From Solwaraspora sp. WMMD406 (GTDB lineage Bacteria; Actinomycetota; Actinomycetes; Mycobacteriales; Micromonosporaceae): a DNA stretch of 64,000 nt. The stretch lies in contig NZ_JARUBF010000001.1 in assembly GCF_029626025.1 (NCBI RefSeq), positions 1,674,001 to 1,738,000 of the forward strand, written 5' to 3'. Of the stretch, positions 10,071 to 18,950 are shown in pieces (the first letter of the stretch is position 1; each line of letters opens with the position of its first letter). The position numbers were made by a program, and so were the translations under genes. The notes beneath the pieces are model-generated. The model was not told the origin of the DNA. It did no database searches and saw only the letters and a program-made list of their open reading frames with translations.

Positions 10071-10974
10071 GGCTGCTTCTCACCTCGTCGCCGGTGCTGG
10101 AGCGTCGGCGGAGCGCGTGGGGTGCCCTCCGGCCGTCGTTGGGAGAAGGCCCGGCGATTCGGCATGCGAGAGCGTGCGCCGATCCGGCGCGCTGTCGGAA
10201 TCGCGTTGCTCCCGTGCTGGGCCGTGCTCAGCGCGGTTGCCCCCGTGCTGCGGCGATAAGTGCAATTTCAGCACGCGTCGACCCGTCCGGCAACATCGAC
10301 GTGTCTTCACCTGCTTCGCTCCCTGAATCTACCGGCGGCAGGTCGGTCCGTCCGTGGGGGCGGACGTCCGTGGCGTGGGTGCGACAAGCGGGGTTGCCGA
10401 CGGTCGGCGGCATGAGTCCCGGCATGGCTGACTGCGCCCGTACCGCGTCCGTCGCCGCTGCGATCGTCGGGGTAGTGGGCGCTCCCCCCCGGCGGTCGCC
10501 TCCGCGTGGGTGCCTCTGCCCCGGGCGACCGAGACCCATCGGCAAGTACTCTCCTTTCAGGTCAGAAGCTAGGTTACTTTCCTGATTCACTATATTGACT
10601 CATTCCTACTTATTTTCCGAGTCCCGCAAAGTGGCCCGGATCGCCCAGGTTTCGTAGGTTCTCGTCCGGTCCAGACTTGCATTCTTGCTGGTCAATGGCG
10701 TGATATTGGGACTCTGGGGGGTGCGCCGCGATGACTCTTGCTTGCTACTGATGGTGTTGCTAACATTACGCAGATCTTGTATCTGGAGTGTTCGGAGAAA
10801 TCATCCTTGGCGTGGACGAGGTCACATTCGACTGGGTGAGGTGCATGTTTCGGTGCCCGATGCAACCCTGGGCTCCAGGCTCTCTGGTGAGGAATGCTGC
10901 AGATTTGATCTGGTCGTAATTCCGTCGATTGCTTTGTTGCGTCTTATGTGTCATCGACGTGCGGCGGATGACGT
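10071..10974. other. Long intergenic region upstream of SARP gene
   Basis: Some 900 bases lie between the divergent membrane protein and the SARP gene. Bases 10560-10974 are clearly lower in GC than their surroundings and contain no credible plus-strand gene, so the SARP gene may have a 300-400-base leader or a complex promoter. A weak minus-strand candidate gene (10228-10539) is listed separately. Small or antisense RNAs cannot be excluded. Confidence 0.5.
10228..10539 (-). CDS. Possible small hypothetical protein (low support)
   Basis: A 103-codon frame starting at ATG 10539, preceded by AAAGGAGAG at about 10 bases and by a TATAGT-like -10 sequence further up. The predicted product is Pro/Ala/Arg-rich and matches no family I know. 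Its third-position GC falls in the last third, so it may be only an open frame. It is listed because the ribosome-binding site is good. Confidence 0.25.
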   Translation of the reverse strand: MGLGRPGQRHPRGGDRRGGAPTTPTIAAATDAVRAQSAMPGLMPPTVGNPACRTHATDVRPHGRTDLPPVDSGSEAGEDTSMLPDGSTRAEIALIAAARGQPR

Positions 10975-11946
10975 ATGACCGCTGTCGACCTGCGCTATGG
11001 GGTACTCGGCCCGCTGCAGGTGCTCCGCCATTGGCGGCAGTGCGCACCGACCGCCCGACTGCAACGGATTCTGCTCAGCCTGCTGCTGCTCAACGGCAAC
11101 GAGACCCTGCCGGTGTCCCGACTCGTCGACGGCTTATGGGGTGAACGACCGCCGCGATCGGCCGTCGCCGCCCTGCAGATGTATGTGTCGGCGATCCGGC
11201 GGTTCCTAGAGCCCACCTGGACGGCCGCAGGCGATGCTCGGCAGCATCCTGTACTAGTGACCGAACCCAACGGGTACATGCTTCGGGTCACCGTCGGCCA
11301 GGTAGATCTTTTCCGGTTCCGGTCACTCGCCACCGCCGGACGGCAGCTGCTCTCCGAAGGCAATTGTGGGCAGGGGGCGGAAATGATCCGCCGATCGCTG
11401 GACGTCTGGCGCGGATCGGTCCTGTCCGATGTGGCCAGAACGGCAGCGATCGAGCGCTACGCCGTACGTTTGGAAGCCGAGCGGCTAGCCCTGATCCAGG
11501 AACTCATCGCTGCGGAGCTGTGCCAGGGCAAGCGCCTGGAACTGGTCGGTGAACTGACCGACCTGTGCGTCCAGCATCCTTTGCGCGAGGCGTTCCACCA
11601 GCAGTTGATGCTTGTCAACTATCTGTCCGGCAGCCGCGCCGAAGCGCTGGCCGTCTATCAGCGGGCCCGTCTCCGAATGGTCGACGAGGCCGGCATAGAG
11701 CCGGGGCCAGGAATGCGTGCTCTGCACCAGATCGTCTTGAACGGAGCGCCCGCCCCCCACCCGCACTACTCCGCGACCTGGTGCCCCGGCTGCGTGACCG
11801 CAGTAGCGGTGGAGCCGACCCGGTCCGCCGCCTGCGAATGCCGTACCGCCAGCTGCCGGGCCCGGCCACGGGCAGACCTGACCGGTGGCGGTCATCAGGT
11901 TGCGTCCGGCACCGCCCCGAGCCGCCAGTCCAGTACACGTCGGTAG
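10975..11946 (+). CDS. SARP-family pathway-specific activator
   Basis: A 323-residue Streptomyces antibiotic regulatory protein. Residues 1-100 form an OmpR-like winged helix (RLVDGLWGERPPRSAVAALQ and QMYVSAIRRFLEP), and about 105-250 the bacterial transcriptional activation domain (VDLFRFRSL, MIRRSLDVWRG, HPLREAFHQQLM, ALAVYQRAR). SARPs switch on secondary-metabolite clusters, so the facing operon is its likely target. The last 60 residues after LHQIVLNG are unlike the family and Arg/Cys/Ser-rich. They overlap the 3' end of the convergent flavin reductase gene by 52 bases, so the true family domain probably ends near residue 260. Start ATG 10975 has only a weak GGCGG upstream. Confidence 0.87.
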   Translation: MTAVDLRYGVLGPLQVLRHWRQCAPTARLQRILLSLLLLNGNETLPVSRLVDGLWGERPPRSAVAALQMYVSAIRRFLEPTWTAAGDARQHPVLVTEPNGYMLRVTVGQVDLFRFRSLATAGRQLLSEGNCGQGAEMIRRSLDVWRGSVLSDVARTAAIERYAVRLEAERLALIQELIAAELCQGKRLELVGELTDLCVQHPLREAFHQQLMLVNYLSGSRAEALAVYQRARLRMVDEAGIEPGPGMRALHQIVLNGAPAPHPHYSATWCPGCVTAVAVEPTRSAACECRTASCRARPRADLTGGGHQVASGTAPSRQSSTRR

Positions 11947-12401
11947 TACACCAAGGGCTCACCGGAGACCACCCGACCATCCGTCACCTCTCCGATGACG
12001 ATCGCGTGGTCGCCGTGTTCGAAGACGCGGGATCGCCGGCACCGCAGATACACCGGCACATCCCGCAGACGTGGCACCCGGTCGTCCCAACACCAGTCCA
12101 AGCCAGCGAACTTGTCGTCACCCCGCCCGGCGAACGTCTGCGCGGTCGACCGATCCGCTACCCCGAGCAGATGGACACCGAAACATCCCTGCCGGGTCAC
12201 TGCCGGATAGGACCGGGACTGGCGGGCCACCGAGACCAGCACCGACGGAGGCCGAAGACTGTACGAGCAGATCGACGAAACGAGCAGGCCACACGGCGTA
12301 CCGTCAGGCCGACTGCTGGTGACCACCGCGACCCCGGACACCAGGCGGGTCATCGCCTCGGTGAAGATGGAAGCCACGCCAGCGGACTGCTGAACAGTCA
12401 C
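11895..12401 (-). CDS. Flavin reductase-like FMN-binding protein
   Basis: A 168-residue flavin reductase domain protein (HpaC/split-barrel type) that supplies or uses reduced FMN/FAD, often for a two-component monooxygenase. Seen: SGVAVVTSSRPDGTPCGL near the start, the flavin-contacting VSSICSYSLRPPSVLVSV, then FGVHLL, FEHGDHAIVIGEV and the C-terminal PLVYYRR. The GTG at 12401 is chosen: GAGGA lies 7 bases upstream and it begins 10 bases after the stop of the TPR gene, so the two are coupled. It is the last gene of the minus-strand series facing the SARP gene. No partner monooxygenase is in the locus, so it may act on the peptide product itself or serve an enzyme elsewhere. Confidence 0.85.
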   Translation of the reverse strand: MTVQQSAGVASIFTEAMTRLVSGVAVVTSSRPDGTPCGLLVSSICSYSLRPPSVLVSVARQSRSYPAVTRQGCFGVHLLGVADRSTAQTFAGRGDDKFAGLDWCWDDRVPRLRDVPVYLRCRRSRVFEHGDHAIVIGEVTDGRVVSGEPLVYYRRVLDWRLGAVPDAT

Positions 12402-12411
12402 GGTGACGTCC

Positions 12412-14577
12412 TCACACCCCGACCCGCGCGGCCAAGGCGGCCTCGCAGCGGTCCAACTCGGCCGCCGCGTCCTCATCGTCGACGACTGTCAGAATCGCCC
12501 GGAAATCGGCTGCGGCGGCGGCCCACCGCCCCGCGCTCTGGTGCACCACCGCCCGGTTGTACCGGAACTCCACGCCGTCAGCGATCTCGATCGCGCGGTC
12601 GAAGTCGTCCAGCGCACCGGCTAGATCACCGGCCTCGTAGCGCAGCCCACCCCGGATCGCCCACGGCTCAGCGAGATCGCCGCCCGCCGCCAGAGCCGCG
12701 TCGACCGCCTGCCGCGCGGCCGTCGGATCACCGCGCTCGGCCAGCACCCTTGCCCGAAGACTCAACAGGTACGGGTGGCCCGCAGCCAGCGCCAGTCCGG
12801 CGCCAATGTCCTCCCACGCGCCGTCGACATCGCCGAGATCGCAGCGGATCGCGGCCCGATTGGACAGGGCGTCGACATGCTCGGGATCTAGTTCGAGCAC
12901 CCGGTCGAAGTCAGCCAGCGCACCCTCGACGTCGCCCAGCTCGAGGCGTACGTCGCCACGGTTGTAGTGAACCTCGGGAGACGGCGGGAACAGCAGCAGC
13001 GCCTGTTCGTAGTCGGCCAGCGCCGCCTCGTTGCGGCCCAGTCGCCGCAGGACGTTGCCCCGGTTGAAGTAGTGGTCGGCGAAGTTGGGGTCAAGCTCGA
13101 TCACCCAACTGTGGTCGGCCAGCGCCTCCTCGAGCCGGCCCATCATCCCGTACACCTGGGCCCGGTTGTAGCGCAGCCCGGTTCGGTGCAGCAACTGCTC
13201 ATCCGGCGCCAAATCCCGGTCCAACCAGGCCATACCCTCGTTCAGCAGACGCAGTGCCTCCTCCGGACGGCCGTCTCGCGTCTCGACGAGAGCGAGCCCG
13301 TTGCGCTGGAACACCGACTGGAAGGCGCGTTCCTTCGGATCGGGTAGCAGCGACGCGATGGCGATGGCCTGGTTGAGCCAGCGCCGCGCCCGCCCGGAGT
13401 CACGCCGGCCGTCGCCGTAGTGACGGGCGTACAGCATCGCCGTCCCGTACGCGGCATGCATGTGGACGGCCGGGTCGATGGAGAGGGCCCGGGCCTCGTC
13501 GTACCACTGCTCGGCCTCCTCCGCGCGACCCGCTGCGGACAGCGACGTTGTCACATCCCCAGTGATCTCCCACCAAAGGTCGGGATCGGTGTCGCGGTCG
13601 ACCATCGCGCGGGCACGCTCGCCGAGCTCCACCGCCGCGTGGTAGAGGCCGCGGGTCTTGCAGTGCAGCTGGGCATTCCGCAGCAGAGCGGCTACCTCGT
13701 CGGTCGGGCGCGCGGCGCACTCGGCGTGGAACGGCACCGCACCGAGCAGCAGGGACGGCTCGCCACAGGCGAGCAACTGCCGCCGGCGTTCGTCGTGCAG
13801 CCCGACCCGGTCGGCGTCGGCGACGTGCCGGTAGGCGGCGTGCTGTCGCGGATCGTCGCCGAGGCACTCGGCCGCCACGTACGCTCTCGCCAGCTCGACG
13901 ATCGCGGCGGAGTCCAGCCCGGTCAACAGGGTCTGATCGGCAAACCCGCCCGGCGGGATCTGCTTGTCGGCCGCAGGCTCGCCGGCGGCCGGCTCGGCCA
14001 CCAACCGGCGGGCGCACCGGGACAGTGTCTGTGGCAACGAGACGCTATCCGGTCCGGCCGGCTCGACCAGCGGTTCGACTCCGGTGCTCACGACGACGGT
14101 CAGCTGTTCCGGCGCCAGCCGTCGCAGCAGAACCGCGACGAACTCTTCGTCAGTGGCGTCGGCCTCGGCGATGTCGTCGATCAGTAGGGTCCGTGGGCCG
14201 TCGGCCACCGCCGTCAGGTAGTCCCGGAGGATGTCAACCAGGCCGTGCGCGATCCGCAGGGTGTGCAGTCGGGCCTGGTAGCGAGTGCGGGCCTCGGAGG
14301 TGCTGCGATGGTCCAAGGTGGACCGCATCGGCGGCACCTCGCCACTGAACTCGGGCGCCGCAGTGAGGATCTCTATGTGGTGGCGGGGTCCCAGCTCCGG
14401 GCGGCGAACCAGTGTATCCGGCAGGATCGCCCGCAATATGGCACCGGCGGCCGTGTAGGGACCTCTCCTGCGCCGGTGCGCGCTGACCCTGGCCAGGATC
14501 GGTGGCAGCGGGAGCCCGGCCAGGATCCGGTCACGGTCCGGGCGGTTGGCCCCGCTGATCCAGTAGTGGCTGTCCAT
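12412..14577 (-). CDS. TPR-repeat protein with degenerate NTPase-like N-terminus
   Basis: A 721-residue protein. About residues 20-250 resemble an AAA/STAND-type ATPase: a Walker B-like strand RTLLIDDIAEAD and a later VVVSTGVEPL strand, but no Walker A GKS/GKT is visible, so ATP hydrolysis is doubtful. Residues about 330-715 hold eight or more tetratricopeptide repeats (for example ALADYEQALLLFPPSPEVHYNRG and AALADFRAIL). Starts at ATG 14577, 13 bases after the stop of the M50-like membrane protease gene, and is followed by the flavin reductase gene. In this operon it may be a scaffold for the peptide or its enzymes. That role is inference; the TPR call is secure. Confidence 0.82.
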   Translation of the reverse strand: MDSHYWISGANRPDRDRILAGLPLPPILARVSAHRRRRGPYTAAGAILRAILPDTLVRRPELGPRHHIEILTAAPEFSGEVPPMRSTLDHRSTSEARTRYQARLHTLRIAHGLVDILRDYLTAVADGPRTLLIDDIAEADATDEEFVAVLLRRLAPEQLTVVVSTGVEPLVEPAGPDSVSLPQTLSRCARRLVAEPAAGEPAADKQIPPGGFADQTLLTGLDSAAIVELARAYVAAECLGDDPRQHAAYRHVADADRVGLHDERRRQLLACGEPSLLLGAVPFHAECAARPTDEVAALLRNAQLHCKTRGLYHAAVELGERARAMVDRDTDPDLWWEITGDVTTSLSAAGRAEEAEQWYDEARALSIDPAVHMHAAYGTAMLYARHYGDGRRDSGRARRWLNQAIAIASLLPDPKERAFQSVFQRNGLALVETRDGRPEEALRLLNEGMAWLDRDLAPDEQLLHRTGLRYNRAQVYGMMGRLEEALADHSWVIELDPNFADHYFNRGNVLRRLGRNEAALADYEQALLLFPPSPEVHYNRGDVRLELGDVEGALADFDRVLELDPEHVDALSNRAAIRCDLGDVDGAWEDIGAGLALAAGHPYLLSLRARVLAERGDPTAARQAVDAALAAGGDLAEPWAIRGGLRYEAGDLAGALDDFDRAIEIADGVEFRYNRAVVHQSAGRWAAAAADFRAILTVVDDEDAAAELDRCEAALAARVGV

Positions 14578-14590
14578 GACGGTAGCTCCT

Positions 14591-15805
14591 TCAGGCGATG
14601 ATGTGCTGGAACTGCTGGGCCCTGCGCCGCCGACGCTCTCGCACGGCCAGCCACCCGGTCACCAGGATCTGACCGAGGTTGAGAACGAGGAACACCAGCG
14701 AGTCGGCGAGCTCCCCACTGGTCGAGTCGCCGCCGAGCCGACTGATCGCACTGGCGAACATCAGGTAGACCGCCGGCAGGACCCCGACGAGGAAGACCGC
14801 CATCGAGAACGTGTAGCCCGCGACGATCAGCCAGGAGTACCAGCTGGCGACCCGCCGGTCGACCGGGTGCCACTGCTCCTCGTCGACCAGCCGGTCCCGT
14901 CGGCCGACAGCCCGGAGGGCACGGTTTCGCAGCAGCCGCTTGGCGGTGGTGTGCAGGTCGACGCAGCCGAGCAGGGTCGACATCAGCACGTACAGGTCGG
15001 TGCGGAGGTAGAAGAAGAACTGCCAGGCGATCCGGAGCACGGTCGCGAAGGCCAACGCCAGACAGAGTCGGCCCACGGTGGACAAGCCGCCGTCCGCGAC
15101 TCGGGTCAGGTCGGCGATCAGCGTGAGCACTGACAGCGCCAGGACATCGAGCAGCATCCCGGCCAGGATCGGCAGGTAGCGCCGACGGCGTGGCACGGTG
15201 ACCAGGCCGTCCAGGCTGGTCTCCAGGACCACGTAGTAGAGCCGACGTCCAACGCTGATCCGGGACCGGATGCCGAGCCGCCGCGCGGCGAGCCAGTGGA
15301 ACGCCTCGTGGAGCAGGATCAGCGGCACCGCTCCTGCGGCGAGGGTCAGCTCGATCACGGTGAGGTACTGGGTGAAGAACAGGTTGCTGTAGTGCGGCAC
15401 CAGATCAGGCGATCTGACCATGGCGATCAGCGATGCGGCGATCACCACCGCGTACCCGATCATCGCGGGGATCGAAAAGACCGCCGCGCCGAGCCGTTGC
15501 CCCCGGATCGGTGCCTGCTCGCCATGCGGCTGGCTGCTGTCGGCGATGAAGTCGAGTTCGGCCAGGGCACCCAGGACGTGCTCGATGTCGGCGCTTTCGC
15601 CGTACTCGCGCTGATACCACAGGTCGACCTGGCGTGGGGTCTCGCCGGCGGCGAGCCGGCGGACCACTTTCGCCCCGTCCGGCGGGAAGATGCCGTACGA
15701 GTCGATGTCGCGGCGGCCGATAGTGACCTCGTCGCCGTCGGTCAGATAGACAAGAGGATGCAGGGGCACCCTGCTGTCCTGGTCGAATCCGACTACCGTC
15801 TCCAC
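14591..15805 (-). CDS. PqqD-like recognition domain fused to M50-type membrane metalloprotease
   Basis: About 404 residues from GTG 15805, which follows GAAGGGAG at 7 bases; ATG 15862 would add 19 residues but has no good site. Residues about 17-90 look like a PqqD/RiPP recognition element (VYLTDGDEVTIGRRD, then helices ending in VLGALAELDFI). Then come about six membrane segments. The zinc motif HEAFH (residues 166-170) sits in a membrane helix, with a second conserved Asp in AGMLLDVLAL, as in site-2 proteases and YydH-like peptide zinc metalloproteases. Such proteins process or export short ribosomal peptides. A 34-residue peptide gene lies 155 bases upstream on the same strand, which supports this role. 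Confidence 0.82.
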   Translation of the reverse strand: METVVGFDQDSRVPLHPLVYLTDGDEVTIGRRDIDSYGIFPPDGAKVVRRLAAGETPRQVDLWYQREYGESADIEHVLGALAELDFIADSSQPHGEQAPIRGQRLGAAVFSIPAMIGYAVVIAASLIAMVRSPDLVPHYSNLFFTQYLTVIELTLAAGAVPLILLHEAFHWLAARRLGIRSRISVGRRLYYVVLETSLDGLVTVPRRRRYLPILAGMLLDVLALSVLTLIADLTRVADGGLSTVGRLCLALAFATVLRIAWQFFFYLRTDLYVLMSTLLGCVDLHTTAKRLLRNRALRAVGRRDRLVDEEQWHPVDRRVASWYSWLIVAGYTFSMAVFLVGVLPAVYLMFASAISRLGGDSTSGELADSLVFLVLNLGQILVTGWLAVRERRRRRAQQFQHIIA

Positions 15806-15960
15806 CGCCCAGCTCCCTTCGCCAACCCGATACGCCGGCCACGACCACCGGCTGGCCCGCATGTCTACGAGCGGGGAGCTCCCGTACCGGCCGGCACGAT
15901 GGAGAATGGGGTGCGCCGGGCGTGGGCGCCCACTCCGCGCCCACGCCCGGCGCCGTACCG

Positions 15961-16065
15961 TCAGAGCTTGCTGGGGTACGTGGTGCAGGCTGCGGTGGTC
16001 AGCCGGACCGGACCCGCCTTGCGGATCTTGATCTTCTTGAGCGACTTCTTCTCCATCTTCTCCAT
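15961..16065 (-). CDS. 34-residue Lys-rich peptide, candidate RiPP precursor
   Basis: A very short gene read from ATG 16065 to TGA 15961, with a strong GGGAGGGGG at about 8 bases. The first 16 residues contain seven Lys and one Arg (leader-like). They run into KAGPVRLTTAAC (residues 16-27) and a Thr/Tyr/Pro/Ser C-terminus ending in Lys-Leu. The single Cys (27), four Thr, one Tyr and one Ser offer modification sites. It lies between an MFS exporter gene and a protease with a PqqD-like domain, the arrangement expected for a ribosomally made, modified peptide. No canonical modifying enzyme (LanB/C, radical SAM, YcaO, P450) is present in the window. Function is inferred from context. Confidence 0.75.
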   Translation of the reverse strand: MEKMEKKSLKKIKIRKAGPVRLTTAACTTYPSKL

Positions 16066-16197
16066 GTGGAACACCCCCTCCCGATCATTACGTGGTAGGT
16101 CCACCCTGGAGCAGCGCGCCAAAGCCCGGCCATAGAAGCGCCAACGAGGTGTGATTCGTCGACCGAGCCAGTGCTGTCCCGAATCGAACTGTCCGAC

Positions 16198-17361
16198 CTA
16201 CGGTTCGCCGCGCCGGATGGCGTACAGGGCCAGTCCCACGAGCGGGATCCCGATCAGGGCCCAGATCCCGAATCCCAGCGCCGCCGGATGATCCTCGCTG
16301 AGGATGCCCAGCCCCGGGCGGGCGACCGCGATGGCGACGCCACCGACGCTGGCGACCAGGCCGAGCATGGCCGCCCGGGTTCCCGCCGGGGAGACCTCGT
16401 TGGTCAGCACCTCCAGCACCGTCGTACCCAGGACGTAGCCGAAGGCCATCACCGGCAACAGCACGAACGGTCCGAGCGCGGGCAGCTGGCTGGTGGCTGC
16501 CGCCGACGCCAGGATCAACAGGAACGCGGTGGCCAGGGCGGCGCGGCGGTGCCGTCGACCGAGGTGTCCGGCGGTGAGACCGCCGAGCACCGAGGCGGCG
16601 GCGAACGCGGCGTACATCCACCCGGTTGCCCGGGCGCTCAGCTGCAGGTCCAGCGCCAGTGGCTGGAACAGGATGCGGACGCTCCAGCCGAACACCAGCA
16701 ACAGGACGCCGATCCAGACGGCCCGCCGTACCGCCGGGTGGGTCAACGCCGCCCGCAGGTCGGCGGCGATGGCGGCCAACCGTGCCGGTGCCGGCCTGGC
16801 GTGGATCTCCGGCAGGGTCAACACCAGGCCGAGCGCCACCGCCGCCAGGGCGGCGGTGACGGCGAACGGGGCCCGGGGGTCGGCCTCGTAGAGGTATCCG
16901 GCGGTGAGCAGGGAGACGAACACCGAAACGTGCCCGGCGGCCCGGACCAGACCGAACGCCTTGCCCGGATCGACCGGCAGCGGATCCTGGGCGCACAGCT
17001 CGTACAGGTACGGCGCGCTCGCCCCGGAGGCGAGCGCCCACAGCACCCCCCACAGCACCCAGGCGGTGAACAGTGTCGACACCGTCTCGATCTGGGTGAT
17101 CACCGTGAAGGTCAGCACCGCCATCGCGGCCAGCGTCAGATAGGTACGCCGTCGACCGACCCGGTCGGCGACGACGCCGACCGGGAACTCGCAGACCACG
17201 GTCACCAGGCGGAAGACGGCGTCGGCCAGCACCGCGGTGGTCAGCGAGAAGCCCAGATCGAGCAGGTAGATCAGCCAGATCGGGAACCAGAACTGGACGT
17301 CGAGCAGGAACTGGACGATCAGGAAGGTACGGATCGGTCGGCTGCGGAGCGCGGTCCTCAT
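16198..17361 (-). CDS. MFS transporter
   Basis: A 387-residue major facilitator superfamily protein with about 12 membrane helices. The signature loop between helices 2 and 3 is VADRVGRRRTYLTLAA, and the matching second-half loop is GHLGRRHRRAALATAF. Start ATG 17361 lies 20 bases after the stop of the preceding membrane-protein gene, so they are likely co-transcribed. The next gene downstream is the 34-residue peptide. An export role for a mature peptide or metabolite fits, but the substrate cannot be read from sequence. Confidence 0.9.
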   Translation of the reverse strand: MRTALRSRPIRTFLIVQFLLDVQFWFPIWLIYLLDLGFSLTTAVLADAVFRLVTVVCEFPVGVVADRVGRRRTYLTLAAMAVLTFTVITQIETVSTLFTAWVLWGVLWALASGASAPYLYELCAQDPLPVDPGKAFGLVRAAGHVSVFVSLLTAGYLYEADPRAPFAVTAALAAVALGLVLTLPEIHARPAPARLAAIAADLRAALTHPAVRRAVWIGVLLLVFGWSVRILFQPLALDLQLSARATGWMYAAFAAASVLGGLTAGHLGRRHRRAALATAFLLILASAAATSQLPALGPFVLLPVMAFGYVLGTTVLEVLTNEVSPAGTRAAMLGLVASVGGVAIAVARPGLGILSEDHPAALGFGIWALIGIPLVGLALYAIRRGEP

Positions 17362-17381
17362 CCGCGTTCAGCTCGCGCCGG

Positions 17382-18950
17382 TCACGGGCTGTTGTCCCGT
17401 CGGAAGAACAGGTAGAGGACCACGAGCAGCACCGACAAGGCTCCCGAGGCGATCAGGATCGCGTCCGCAGGTTGGGCGGCGACCCAGCCGACCATCGTGG
17501 ACCGGCCGAGGTCGTACACGGCCATGCCGGGGTCGGCGGCGACGGCCCGCCCGAATTCGGTGACCGCGAGGGCGGTGCCGAGGATCGACGTCACCGCGAT
17601 GCCGAGCAGGATGAGGTCGGTGAACATCGCCGATCGCGCGGTACGCCGGGCGGCCATCTCGCCCAGCCGACGGTCACACAGCTCGATCTTGAACCGGACC
17701 GGCTGCTCCAGCAGCTGTTCGCAGTCCCAGAAGTCCAGGATCGAGTCCATCTCGGCCCGTACCGACCGTTTGAGGTACTTGGCCAGGTCGCGCTGCTCCA
17801 TGATAATCAGCTCGGCGCGCTGGCTCAGCATGGCGAGCCGCCCTTTGAGCTGTTCGAAATCCCAGCGGGAGGTGGCGGCCGCGGAGTCGGCGAGGATTCT
17901 CGACAGCCGGGCGTCGATCCGGTCCAGCACCCCGTAGAAGACCTGCGCGTGCCGCAGCGCGTCCCACTGGTCCCGGAACGGGTCACCTGGCAGCATCCGG
18001 CCGCCGGTCCGGGCGCGGTCCATGAACAGATAGTTGAGCCAGCGTACGAGGTGGTCGCAGTCCCCGTTGAGCAGCCGATCGGCCGGCGCGGGGTCGTCGG
18101 CGGACACCACGTCCTTGATCCAGTGCCGCACCATCTGGTCCGCGACCGGGGATTCGGGATCCACGATCAAGCTCCGGGTGACCCAGAGCGCTTCGCCGAA
18201 CTCGGCGCGTATCGGGTCGTCCGCCGGGGCCGCCGGCAGGATGAACCGCCCGGCCCGGTCGGCCCGGCGCAGCGTGCCCAGCACCGGATCGAGATAGCGG
18301 GAGACGATCTCGCGGGCGGCCCGTTCACCCATCGAGACGGCTTCGACCTGCATCGCGTCGAGCCGGTCGGTCACCTCGTCCGGCTGTTCGGCGAGCCACC
18401 GGCCGACGTCGGTGAGGATCTCCAACAGAACCAGGCCGTGGTCGTAGAGCCGGAAGCTGATCTCGATGACGCCGTCGCGGATCGCCTGAGCGGCGGCGCT
18501 GGTCGCCTTGCCGAACTCGTCGGGCAGGTGGTGCGGGGTGAGGGCTCCGGTCAGCAGATGCACCGGGCGTTCGACCGCGTGGTCGCTGATCGTCCGGTAG
18601 AGGTTGAGTGAGCTGGTCGGATGTACGTGCTCCAGTCGGACGGCCGGCGGCGGCGCGGGCTTCGCGGGCGTTGATGCGGGTGCTGCGGGTGCTGCGGGTG
18701 CGGGTTTCGCGGGCGCGGGCGCGGGTTTCGCGGGCGCGGGCGCGGGTTTCGCGGGTGCTGGTGCCGCTGGCGTGTGTTCCGCTGGCGCGGACGTCGCCGG
18801 CGGGGCGGGCGCGAGTTCGGTCAGCAGAGCGTCGACCGACCGCTGCTGGTCGGCCCAGAACCGCGCGTACCCGAACGGATCACGCAGCGACGCCCCCGGT
18901 ACGCCGTAGTAGTCGACCACCACCGGTGCGAGAACACGCAGTTGGGTCAC
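17382..18950 (-). CDS. Membrane protein with Ala-Pro-Lys repeat linker, unknown function
   Basis: A 522-residue protein. A short N-terminal region (1-45) is followed by a low-complexity Ala/Pro/Lys linker (about 50-105) built from APAPAKP units. A helical, charged cytoplasmic-type domain runs to about residue 435. Two membrane helices at the C-terminus follow (LILLGIAVTSILGTALAV and ILIASGALSVLLVVLYLFF) and end in RRDN. ATG 18950 overlaps the stop of the substrate-binding gene by 4 bases (ATGA), so the two are translationally coupled. No family is recognised. Association with a solute-binding domain protein suggests membrane sensing or scaffolding. Confidence 0.7.
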   Translation of the reverse strand: MTQLRVLAPVVVDYYGVPGASLRDPFGYARFWADQQRSVDALLTELAPAPPATSAPAEHTPAAPAPAKPAPAPAKPAPAPAKPAPAAPAAPASTPAKPAPPPAVRLEHVHPTSSLNLYRTISDHAVERPVHLLTGALTPHHLPDEFGKATSAAAQAIRDGVIEISFRLYDHGLVLLEILTDVGRWLAEQPDEVTDRLDAMQVEAVSMGERAAREIVSRYLDPVLGTLRRADRAGRFILPAAPADDPIRAEFGEALWVTRSLIVDPESPVADQMVRHWIKDVVSADDPAPADRLLNGDCDHLVRWLNYLFMDRARTGGRMLPGDPFRDQWDALRHAQVFYGVLDRIDARLSRILADSAAATSRWDFEQLKGRLAMLSQRAELIIMEQRDLAKYLKRSVRAEMDSILDFWDCEQLLEQPVRFKIELCDRRLGEMAARRTARSAMFTDLILLGIAVTSILGTALAVTEFGRAVAADPGMAVYDLGRSTMVGWVAAQPADAILIASGALSVLLVVLYLFFRRDNSP

